Assembly (NCBI RefSeq): GCF_003255815.1
Contig: NC_037670.1
Coordinates: forward strand, 67,603,742 to 67,667,741
Length of the DNA stretch: 64,000 bases
Direction: 5' to 3'
DNA from: Theropithecus gelada
Lineage: Eukaryota; Chordata; Mammalia; Primates; Cercopithecidae
Below, piece by piece: positions 55,381 through 64,000 of this stretch. The translations under genes and the position numbers were made by a program. A model generated the notes under the pieces. The model worked only from the letters and a program-made list of their open reading frames with translations. It ran no database searches and was not told the DNA's origin. Every line of letters begins with the position of its first letter. Positions within the stretch are counted from its first letter, which is position 1.

Positions 55381-55990
55381 TTTACTTGAACACGTAAAGC
55401 CACAAAATGTAGTTCTGAACTTTGTGAGCAACAAGGCCATGCACAAAGCACCTGTTCCAAGCAATTACGGAATTTTGCTGGGCAATCATCGTAAACACCT
55501 GCCCTCTGGGCCCTGGAGAAAGTCCTACGCTAGATCTGACAGTTCTGGTTCTGCTTCCAGGAGGAAGCCCTCTTCTATGGCCCACCCAGACTCCAGCATT
55601 GCCCTCTGGGGATCCCTTGGTGTTATTCATCTTTATCACCTCAACGTGAGCGGGCCCAGTGACAATCCCCTGGTCCAGCGCTGACCAGATTTCGTAGCCA
55701 GGACCTGGAGATGCAGATTGGGGCACCAGGCAGCTTTAGAGGCAGCTGACATTACACTTGTGGGGGTCAGGCTTGTTGTTTTCTTGTCAGCATCAGACCT
55801 CAAACCTAGTTGGTTTCTGGTTTATTTGCTTCTAGTCAGTTTCCTGTGCTAGGAACTCAGCTGAAGAACTACCCAGACATAATTTTTAAGCCTGGAAACA
55901 CTTATCTTGAGCTTATTATCTCTGGGATTGAATCATCCCTCTCCTTCAGTTTAGTGGCTGTCCCCTCAGGCAATCTGAAGCGCCAGGCTC
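55381..55990. other. Unassigned repeat-poor sequence
   Basis: No named repeat. It holds the left target site of the L1PA at 55991. Frames 55364-55684 (+) and 55382-55726 (-) overlap and have no domain. Confidence 0.35.
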
Positions 55991-56083
55991 AAAGAAAAGG
56001 CAGCACGCTTTTTGATGGGGTTGTTTGTTTTTTTCTTGTAAATTTGTTTGAGTTCTTTGTAGGGTCTGGATATTAACCCTTTG

Positions 56084-56416
56084 TCAGATGAGTAGATTGC
56101 AAAAATTTTTCTCCCATTCTGTAGGTTGCCTGTTCACTCTGATGGTAGTTTCTTTTGCTGTGCAGAAGCTCTTTAGTTTAATGAGATCCCATTTGTCAAT
56201 TTTGGCTTTTGCTGCCGTTGCTTTTGGTGTTTTAGACATGAAGTCTTTGCCCATGCCTATGTCCTGAATGGTACTACCTAGGTTTTCCTCTAGGGTTTTT
56301 ATGGTATTAGGTCTAACATTTAAGTCTCTAATCCATCTGTAAATGACGAGTTGATGGGTGCTGACGAGTTGATGGGTGCAGCATAGCAACATGGCACAAG
56401 TATACATATGTAACAA
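56084..56416 (-). pseudogene. L1 ORF2 C-terminal remnant in the inverted segment
   Basis: A 110-codon minus-strand frame contains the well-known L1 ORF2 C-terminal text (DLNVRPNTIK, IDKWDLIKLK, TAKETTIRVN). One frame change near its end departs from the usual sequence. It is a fragment of ORF2 only, without EN or RT active sites. Confidence 0.85.
56344..56379 (+). repeat. 18-bp exact tandem duplication next to the inversion junction
   Basis: tgacgagttgatgggtgc occurs at 56344-56361 and again directly at 56362-56379. The L1PA consensus has this unit once, so it was duplicated during or after insertion, right beside the inverted-to-sense junction. Confidence 0.95.
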
Positions 56417-56513
56417 ACCTGCACGTTATGCACATGTACCCTAGAACTTAAAGTATAATAATAATAAAAAATAAAAAAATAAAAAATTTTAAAAAAAAAG
56501 AAAAGGCAGCACG

Positions 56514-56884
56514 ACAGCCTAATCTTTGTCTCTGATCCAGAGCCTTGGCCTGAGACAGGACTGGGGCCCTGGGGCTTTCACAGACCACTCCCATCAAGGG
56601 CTCTGGACCAGAACTACATTTTGCGGATTTACTCGTTCAAGTCAATTCATTACTTCATTGATTTTCTGTGTTAGTTTTGCCCTCCATGTTGACCCTAAGT
56701 CTATATTTCTGTGCCTCAACTGAAAAATCTTTTCTCCTGTTTCAAACACATAGAAATGATAGATAAAATATAAGCAGGTAACGTTAACATGGAATTTGGG
56801 TGGGCGAGACCAGAGAAGAAAGACGGGGCTATTCCTTAACTTCATACTTTATGTTGCTTATGCATGCTAAAAATTAAGGGGCCA
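56514..56884. other. Unassigned sequence
   Basis: No named repeat. The frames of 65-67 codons are uninformative. Confidence 0.3.
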
Positions 56885-57140
56885 CTAAAAGAACAGAATC
56901 AGAAAGAAAATTCCAAACAAACAGAATGGAGAAAATGAACAAAATTAATGTGATTAATCCAGTAGTGTCAGGAGGGAGGAATAAAGAAATAAGGTAAGAG
57001 ACTATGAAAAATGATATGGTAAACTAAGTCCAAAAATAAGAGTACTCACAACAGTGTAAATGCATTAAGCTTGCCTATTAGAAAGCAGAGACCATCTAAC
57101 TGAATTAAACAAATAAAATTCAGTGCTTTCTATGTCCCTG
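56885..57140 (+). mobile_element. Old L1 (L1M/HAL1) spacer-ORF2 start, sense
   Basis: 'aaacagaatggagaaaatga', 'taagagtactcacaacagtg', 'aaagcagagaccatctaact' and 'gaattaaacaaataaaattc' match the ORF1-ORF2 spacer and early ORF2 of old L1s. Confidence 0.6.
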
Positions 57141-58267
57141 TCATCTCAGCACCGGCTTCTGTTGGTGATTTTTTGCTGTGTGTGTCGAGATTGTTCTGGC
57201 TCTTTGTTTGAGAGTCATATTGAATCATAAACTGTATGATTTGAATTCTATCTTACATAACTCTACATTTTATTTAAATTCTATGGAGAAAGTTATTTTT
57301 TTGTTTTAACAGGCAATCTACTTAGTTAGGTTTGGGCATCGGTTCCAACTGTTCCATTGGCTGCGGGCCTGGGGGACATTCCTTCTCAAAGCCCCAGCAG
57401 TGCCATTTATCTGTCCCACGTCTGTTCCACTGGCCCAGTGGTTTGTCTTAGATGTGGACACCAGTCTGATAGTGCAGTTGTCACAATGTGGGTACGCTGA
57501 CTGGGATCAGATCCACACACGTGCAGCATAGGGATGGGCTCAGAAGTTCAAAGACAATATGATGGGTCACTCCCTGAGCTCCTTCCTCACTGCCATCTTG
57601 CCAGTGAACTTTTTTTTGCCCTTGCCAGGGAACTTTTCAGTTCCCTGAGGTCCTCATTCCTACCGTTAGAAATCCGGGGTGTTCGTTGCGCTGCTCTGCT
57701 GGGTACCTTCATGACTGTGCCCCTCATCTGAGCCCAGGCAACAGGAGGGGAAAGAGAAAAAAAAACAATGGAGTTCTTCTCATCCTCCTCAGACCACATC
57801 GTCACTGTTTTGTGAGAAAGAGTCCTTTCCCTCAAAGCTACGGCCATGATGCTCTTTTTCTTTTTTCTTTTTTTTTTTTTGGTAGGAGTAGATGTAAAGG
57901 TTATTGAAACAGGCAAAGGGCAACTGAGATGTCACCTTTCCAAGAAGAGATGGTACATGGCACGATGGATGGAGATGATGGGTGGAGCAAAGTGGTGGAC
58001 ACACGTTAGTCTGATACAGCAGACAAGGGTGGTGAGAACACTAGGACACCGTAGTGTCTGGTGAAAAATCTGGTATGTCAACATCACAACCAAAGATGCA
58101 TTTTTTAAAATGTGTGACAGGTATGAACATTTTTAACTTGCCACTCCCTATGCATGGAGGAGGCAGATGCACCACCAGTAGATTTTCTTTTTAAGTGTTA
58201 TATATCTTCAAGTACAGAGATTTCTGTGTATGAGGGTCCCACCCAGGGCACCCCTATGTGCCCATTT
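57141..58267. other. Unassigned sequence, mixed
   Basis: A T/A-rich section (57200-57320) grades into a GC-richer one (57340-57740), then a T-run at 57864-57879 and a purine-rich stretch. Frames up to 109 codons on both strands do not match a family I know. An old LTR is possible for 57320-57740. Confidence 0.35.
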
Positions 58268-58418
58268 CCACTGCTCTAAAATGGAATAAGATGGTTTCTA
58301 ACTCCCAAGATTGCTGTGAAGATTAAATGAGTGAAGCACTCAGAACAGATTAAATGAGCAGAGCACCCAGAACAGGGCCAAACACATCTCAGGTACTCAG
58401 GAGGCATCACCTTGAACA
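58268..58418 (+). repeat. MIR, sense, with an internal duplication
   Basis: 'cactgctctaaaatggaata', 'gattgctgtgaagattaaat' and 'ctcagaacagattaaatgag' then 'cacccagaacagggccaaac' match the MIR 3' part, with a partial repeat of the 'gcact/gcacccagaacag' segment. Confidence 0.75.
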
Positions 58419-59738
58419 TCTCAACACAGGTGGAGAAAATCAACCTATTTACACGTTTGGATGTCCTGTCATGAAACTGTCCTGCGCATATTCCTGAAGA
58501 TGCTCTTCTTGAATATAGCAGAGTCAATGTGAAGAAGATCCTGACCAGTGATTTTCCCTGAGGCATCAGACAAGACGGCTTGTCATGAAAATTCGCTGAC
58601 TCTGATGTTGAAGGGGAAGAAAACTCAGAAAGGAACCTAGGATTGAAGAAAACAGAAAACCTACAGAGAAACAAACGCAGATGATAAAATTTTTTTTAAA
58701 AAGAAAGAAATACAGGAGTTAAAAAAAAAAAAGATAATAAACTGCTCTTCTTTCCATGAATTAGAGAACCTCGCAGCATTTTCGGGAAGCCATACTAAAA
58801 TCAAATAACTGGAAGAAAGATGACAGCTGTTTTTAAAAAGAGGTTGTCGGTGTCATCTTGTCACCCTTCAGCATGGCAGGCACTTATTTTCAGAGAGCTA
58901 AGCGTCTGTTTTGAGTTTTAATTTTCTAATTAAAAAGCAAAAAGACATACATTACCATCATGCTGAATATTCAAATTTGAAATAAAATGTGCACAAAATT
59001 AATATGTTAAAAAATCAATGTACTTTTCTGTTCTGACTTTTCTGTCATTTATTTTCATACTTTAAAAATTCATACAAAAACCAAACAAAAATCTTTTAGT
59101 TTTAAACACCCCCGTTTTTTATCAATAGAATTGGGCAAATCTAGAATTACTTAATAACTTAAAAGAAATTGAAGGAATTAAAAATTAGCTACCTAAATCA
59201 CTCTTCATTTTTCTAATTTTTGAACACAAAATACTTTAAAGAGACAGTACCCAAAGGTATTAAGTGGTAAAACAGTACCACCCCCTCAAAGGGATCAGAG
59301 TAAATATACTTTTATCCAGATGTTATGTTGTTCCAGTATGCCCTGGCTGAGTTTTTAAACCAGAAAACATTTCCTCACACAGGCCACAATACAAAGAGGA
59401 GACTACAAATATTGACAAAGAGAAAGCACTTATTAATTTAGGTCCCTTTTAAACTTCTTTAAGTTTATACTACCTTAATTCCTACCAATAAAAATCATTC
59501 TGAGGGATACATCATTTTCATTTATAAAACAAGAGTATAAAACTCCTCTATAGCCAGGAAGTCATTGGAGGTTGCAAAAAGTCATTTGATTTCAATTTAT
59601 TAGTAAAAATAGTAAGTTAAAAGAGCAAATATATGATAAAATTTGTTTTTATATGCAAATACGTGTATTTTCCCTTTATGAAATGAAACATGAAATATTA
59701 ACATTGAATAACAGGTATGAATGATTTGATTGATTTAA
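58419..59738. other. Repeat-poor AT-rich stretch
   Basis: About 1.3 kb without repeats I can name and without a gene. One minus-strand frame (58276-58674, 132 codons) overlaps the MIR and is not credible. AT-rich, with TTAATTA-type words and a short A-run at 58720-58731. Confidence 0.35.
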
Positions 59739-61924
59739 GAATTTTTTTTAATTTTTGGAGACATTTTACTAAGATAAAGGGAAACTTTTAAATCAACTTT
59801 TTACAGTTGAATAGTGTTAGATTTACAAAAAATTGTGACAATAATACAGAGTTCTCATATACCCTATAACCCAGTTTCCACTCTTATATTATTTATAATA
59901 TTTATATTATGTGTAACATAGTATATATTATATTCCACATTTGATATTACTATGGTTCAACTAGTTAATCAATATTGATATGTTATTATGAACTGAAGTC
60001 CACATTTTCTTTTGGACTTCCTTAGTTTTTATCCACTATCCTTTTTCTATACCATGATCCCATTCAGGATCCCGTATTACATTTAATTGTCATATGGCTT
60101 TAGGCTCCTGCTGGCTATCATAGTTTCTTGGACTTTTCCCTGTTTCATGTGACCTTGAACGTTTTGAGAAGTATTGGTCAGGTATTTTGTAGAATTTCCC
60201 TATTTGGGGGTTTGTCCGATGTTTTTCTTAGGATTATGCTGGCGTTATAGGTTTTTGGAGGAAGTCCACAGCGATAAAGTGCCATTCTCATCACGTCATA
60301 TCAAAGGCACATGCTATCAACATGACATTATTTACGACATTGACCTTGGTCATCTGGCTGCGGCTACGTTCAGGTTTCTCCACTGTCAAGTTCCTCTTTT
60401 CTCCCGCTTTTCCATATTGCACTCTTTGGAAGGAAGTCACTAGGCACAGCACACACTTAAGGAGCAGGGATTCATGCTCCACTTCTGAGGCCAGACCAGC
60501 TAATAAATTATTTGGAATTCTTCTAAATGAGGGATTTGTCTCTTTTCCCCATATATTTATTTATTTATTCCATCATTTGTTTATATCAGGATGAACTCAG
60601 ATACTTATCTTATACTTTGGGTTATAATCCAATATCATTTTATTTTGTTACTAAAATTATCCCAGCTTTGGCCATAGGGAGCTCTTTCATGTGGCTATTT
60701 TATCCATTTGGCATCATTACGTCTTCCAAACACTTCCTATTCAACCCTTCCCACTCATGAAACCTTGGTAACTGCTGCTAGAAATCTCTATTCTTTTACC
60801 ATCTCTATATTTTCTGCCTCTTCCAGAATGTCATCAGAATCAAATCAGACAACATATAACCTGTTCATGCTGATTTCTATCATGTAATATTTATTCAAGA
60901 TGCTTACTGATCTTTGTGTGGTTTGGTAGCTAGTTTGTTTTTATTGTTGAATAATATGAAGTATTCTGATTGTACCACAGTTTGTGTATCCATTTACCTG
61001 CTGAAGGACGTCATGGTTTCTTCCAGTTTGGGGAAATTATGAATAACGCTGCTTATAAATATTTGTGTGCAAAGTTTTTTTGTGGGTATTCTTTTTCAAA
61101 CCAGTTGAAAAAAGACTTAGAAGCACTGTTGCTGGATCATATGGTAAGACCATGGTTGGCATTATCAGAAACTTCAAAACTGTCTTCCAAAGTAGCTGTA
61201 CCATTCTGCGTTTCCACCAGCATTAAGAGTTTCTGTTGTTCTACTTTCTCACCAGAAATTGATGTAATCGGGTTTTTTAAGTGGTAGTCATTCTAATAAG
61301 TTTTTGGTCATACATCTAATTACAAATGATGTGAAAACCTTTCCATATGCTTATTGACCATCTACATACCGTTTTTAATCAGTGTCTGCTCAGATCATTT
61401 GCCCATTTTTTAATTGAGTTTCTTATTTTTGTGTTATTGAGTTTTAAGAATTCTTGGTATATTATGGATACAAGTCCTTATCAGGAAGGCAATTTGAAAT
61501 TTTTTCTCCCAGTCTGTTGCTTGTCCTTCATTTTCTTAACAATGTGGCTTATATTTTCATTCTCTTAACAGTGTCTTTCACAGAGCAAAAGTTTTCTATT
61601 TTAAGAAAGCCCAATTATTAAAAATTTTTCCCCCAGGAATTGTGTTTACGGTATTATGTTTATAAAATTATCACCAAACTTCAGGTCATGCAGATTTTCT
61701 TATATGTTTTATTCTAGAATTGTTATGATTTTGCATTTTACATTTAGATTTTTGGTCTCTTTTGTGTTCATTTCTGTGTAAGGTGTAAGGTCTGTGTCTT
61801 GGCTCTCTTTTGTGGGGAGTGGGCACACGGATGCCCAATTGTTCCAGCACCATCTGTTGAAAATATGATCCTTTCTTCATTTAGTTGCCTTTCTGCCTTC
61901 ATCAAAAAACCAGTTCACTAGATT

Positions 61925-62370
61925 TGTATCACACTACAGACAACCTAAAATGGCTGGACTTAGGATTTATTTACTTTATGATGACGTGAGAGCTATACAC
62001 GTTCAGTAGAAACCACACTTTCAGTTTTGAATTTTGATCTTTTCCTAGGCTAGCAATACACTGTGCCACACTCTCCTGTGATGCTGGCCAGCAACAGCGA
62101 ACAACAGCTCCCAGTCAGCCATGCAGTTGTGAGGGTAAACAAGTGACACTCTGCAGAGTACTGTGTTTTTGAGTACTGATCATCAGAGTACTGATGACTT
62201 TGCCCTACTGTGGGCTAAAGTAAGTGTTCTGAACACGTTTATGGTAAACTAGGCTAGGTTAACCTATGATGTTGAATAAGTTAGGTGTATTCAATACATT
62301 TTCAACTTACAATATTTTCAACTTACGATGGGTTTATCAGGAAGTAACCCCATTGTAAGTTTGTATTGCT
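61925..62370 (-). mobile_element. Tigger/pogo-type DNA transposon remnant inside L1
   Basis: Ends in 'cagacaacctaaaatggctg' on the left and 'acttacgatgggtttatcag' to 'gaagtaaccccattgtaagt' on the right, the MER2/Tigger-type terminal sequence. Antisense L1 text resumes with 'gctgttctctattctcttcc'. Non-autonomous, no transposase. Confidence 0.65.
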
Positions 62371-63132
62371 GTTCTCTATTCTCTTCCATTGATCAGTGTG
62401 TCTGTTTTTCCTCCAATACCAAATAGTATCGATTACTGTTACTTTATAGTAAGTCTTAAAATTGAGTAAGATGAGTATCTTCCAACTTTATTCTTATTCA
62501 GAATTATGGTGGAATTCTGGGTCTCTTGCCTCTCCACATAAATTTTAGAATCAGTTATTTGATATGTACAAAAAAGTTTGCTGGGATTTTTAATGGAACT
62601 GTGTTGAACAGATAAATTAAACTTCAGGTTATCTATTTATCCTTGAGTGAATTTTGGTAGTTTGTGTCTTTAAAGAAATTGCTTTATGTTATTTAGTTAC
62701 CAAATACACACGGATTGAGTTGCTCATAGTATTCCTTTATTACCCTTTTAAGACCCACAGGATCAGTAGTGCTGATACACACCATTTTCATTCCTTATAT
62801 TGACAACTTGTGTCTTCTGTCATTTTTTTCTTAGTTAGCTTGGCTAGAGATTTGTCAATTTTATTGATCTTTGCAAAAAGCCAATTTTTGATTTTGTTTA
62901 TTTATTGTTTTCCTGTTCTCAATTTTGTTTATTTATGGTCTAATAATCATAATTTCCTTTCTCCTGCTTGCTTTAGGCCTAATTTACCCTTCTTACTCTA
63001 GTTTCCCAAGGTGGAGGTTTAGATTATTGATTTTGGATCTTTTTCATTTCCAATATATGCAGCTTAATGCTATACATTTATACCAGTCACTTCAGTTGCA
63101 CCCCAAAACTTTCAATACATTGAATTTTCCAG

Positions 63133-63240
63133 AAATCTCTTCCCCAAAATAGAAGCAGAAACATTTCCCAACTCATTTATAAGGGCAGCACTACGCTAAT
63201 ACCAAATGCCAAAACTAGATAAAAACATTACCAAAAAATA
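63133..63240 (+). repeat. Sense L1 ORF2 patch embedded in antisense L1
   Basis: 'ccccaaaatagaagcagaaa', 'catttcccaactcatttata' and 'gcactacgctaataccaaat' follow the sense ORF2 RT region, opposite to the surrounding L1. Flanking antisense text ('gttgcaccccaaaactttc' on the left, 'tttattttgagacttctgtt' on the right) corresponds to a contiguous stretch in the L1 at about 49015-49090, with only a few dozen bases lost. The matching antisense segment is missing from this L1 (deleted near 62640). Confidence 0.8.
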
Positions 63241-64000
63241 CATTTTAATTTATTTTGAGACTTCTGTTTTGACCCTTGGGTTTTAAAGGTGTGTTGTCGA
63301 ACTACCAAATATTTGAACATTTTTCAACTAGTTTTCTGTTATTCTAGTTCAATTTATCTGTGATCTGAAAATATTCTATATCTGATAACTATCCTTTGAA
63401 ATATGTTAAGATGTGTTTTATTGCCCAGAGTGGGATCTGTCTTGGTGAATGTTCCATGTGAGCTTGAGGAGAATATGTATTCTGCTACTGTTGGATGAAG
63501 TCATCTATAGATGTCAATTTGAACCAGTTGATCGATGTTGCCGTTATGTTCCACAATGCCCTCACTGATTTTCTGTGTGCTTGCTCTATCACCTACTGGT
63601 ATGGAGATGTTGAGGTCTACAACTAAAATATGATTTCTCCTTTCAGTTCCATCACCTTTGTCTTAGGTATTTTGATGCTGTGTTGTTAGGTGCATAAACA
63701 TTTAGGTCTTCCTGGAGAATTGTCTTCCTGTTTGTGTAATGTCACTGTTTATCCCTGATGATACTCCTGTTCTGTAGTCTGCTTTGTCTGAAATTAATAT
63801 AGGTAATCCAGCTTTCTTTTGATTACTTTTAGCATCGCATACCTATCTGAGTCTTAATATTCCAATTCAACAAAATCTGTCTCTTAACTGCTGTATTTAC
63901 ACCATTCACATTTCAAGTATTTTTTGGTATAGTTGGGGCTAAAATATACAATCTTTATAATGGCATTTTTCTCTTTTCATTTTTTTTGTTTGCTTCTCTT

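Larger units (their letters stand above)
56008..56496 (+). mobile_element. L1PA-type LINE-1 with 5' inversion (twin priming)
   Basis: 56008-56340 is L1 ORF2 3' part in antisense ('tttgtttgagttctttgtag', 'gttgcctgttcactctgatg'). 56341-56490 is the young-L1 3' UTR end in sense ('ggcacaagtatacatatgta', 'ctagaacttaaagtataata') with an A-rich tail. The 17-bp direct repeat aaagaaaaggcagcacg flanks it at 55991-56007 and 56497-56513. This is the classic twin-priming structure. The 'ttaaagtataat' ending suggests an L1PA older than the youngest human-specific group. The sense part starts with an 18-bp tandem duplication. It is only about 0.5 kb long, so not mobile. Confidence 0.95.
59740..64000 (-). 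mobile_element. L1M, antisense, partial; runs off the window
   Basis: The plus strand shows antisense L1 3' UTR (for example 'tttctccactgtcaagttcc' at 60376, 'gctttggccatagggagctc' at 60665) and then ORF2 ('gtagctgtaccattctgcgt' at 61191, 'ttagcttggctagagatttg' at 62837, 'ccatgtgagcttgaggagaa' at 63453). A Tigger element and a sense-oriented L1 patch interrupt it, and part of the RT region is deleted near 62640. The 5' part lies beyond 64000. Confidence 0.85.

Noticed and set aside
1..64000. CRISPR array, operon, phage or bacterial defence system
   Set aside because: No spaced identical repeats, no Shine-Dalgarno-linked gene strings and no bacterial gene families. Repeat content and composition are primate.

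Overview
The window reads as mammalian, specifically primate and most probably human, nuclear DNA. It carries dimeric Alu elements, including AluY-type copies, a young L1PA-type LINE-1, MaLR/MST/MLT1 LTRs, and deep-time mammalian repeats (L2, MIR, L1M/HAL1, Tigger and hAT DNA transposons). I find no bacterial-style gene organisation, no tRNA or rRNA gene, no CRISPR array and no intact protein-coding gene. The open frames present are L1 ORF2/ORF1 relics, remnants inside an MST provirus, microsatellite translations, or chance frames in GC-rich sequence. It looks like intergenic or deep-intronic DNA shaped by retrotransposition. Family names were recalled from memory and not searched, so subfamily labels and edges (about +/-20-50 bp for old repeats) are approximate.

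Layout. 1-2.1 kb: two old L1 3' fragments. 2.2-4.9 kb: mostly repeat-free, GC-richer sequence. 5-14.7 kb: mixed MaLR/MLT1 LTRs, L2, MIR and Alu, two unusual hairpins near 7.5-7.9 kb and a GC-rich, CpG-bearing block at 8.9-9.8 kb. 14.7-19.5 kb: unassigned sequence, an antisense ERV1-like LTR split by an AluY, and a GC-box-bearing block at 18.0-18.3 kb. 19.9-20.4 kb: an Alu whose A-rich tail became a GAA/GGAA purine tract. 21-25.9 kb: an antisense LTR, then a sense L1 repeatedly invaded by other elements. 26-30 kb: hAT, L2, L1 and MaLR fragments with a 24-bp perfect palindrome. 30.3-32.6 kb: a nearly complete MST (MaLR) provirus followed by a degenerate minisatellite. 33.5-38.2 kb: a sense L1M with much of ORF2 recognisable. 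38-46 kb: HAL1/L1ME, L2 and MIR pieces and a repeat-poor AT-rich stretch at 40-41 kb. 46.3-52.2 kb: a nearly full-length antisense L1M. 52.6-54.2 kb: a deleted sense L1M. 54.4-55.4 kb: a long L2. 56.0-56.5 kb: a 5'-inverted L1PA. 58.4-59.7 kb: repeat-poor AT-rich DNA. 59.7-64.0 kb: another antisense L1 that runs off the window.

The most interesting signal is a pattern, not a gene. Short DNA patches sit inside L1 ORF2 sequence at places where a little L1 sequence is missing. One is a direct copy of DNA about 750 bp upstream. One is an inverted copy of DNA about 350 bp away in the same element. One is an inverted ORF2 patch whose source is missing from its own L1. The two inverted patches start at nearly the same ORF2 position. 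This looks like template-switch or templated-insertion repair. Other structures worth checking are the twin-primed L1PA with an 18-bp duplication next to its inversion junction, the adjacent (GAA)26 and (GGAA)13 tracts, and the hairpins and palindromes.
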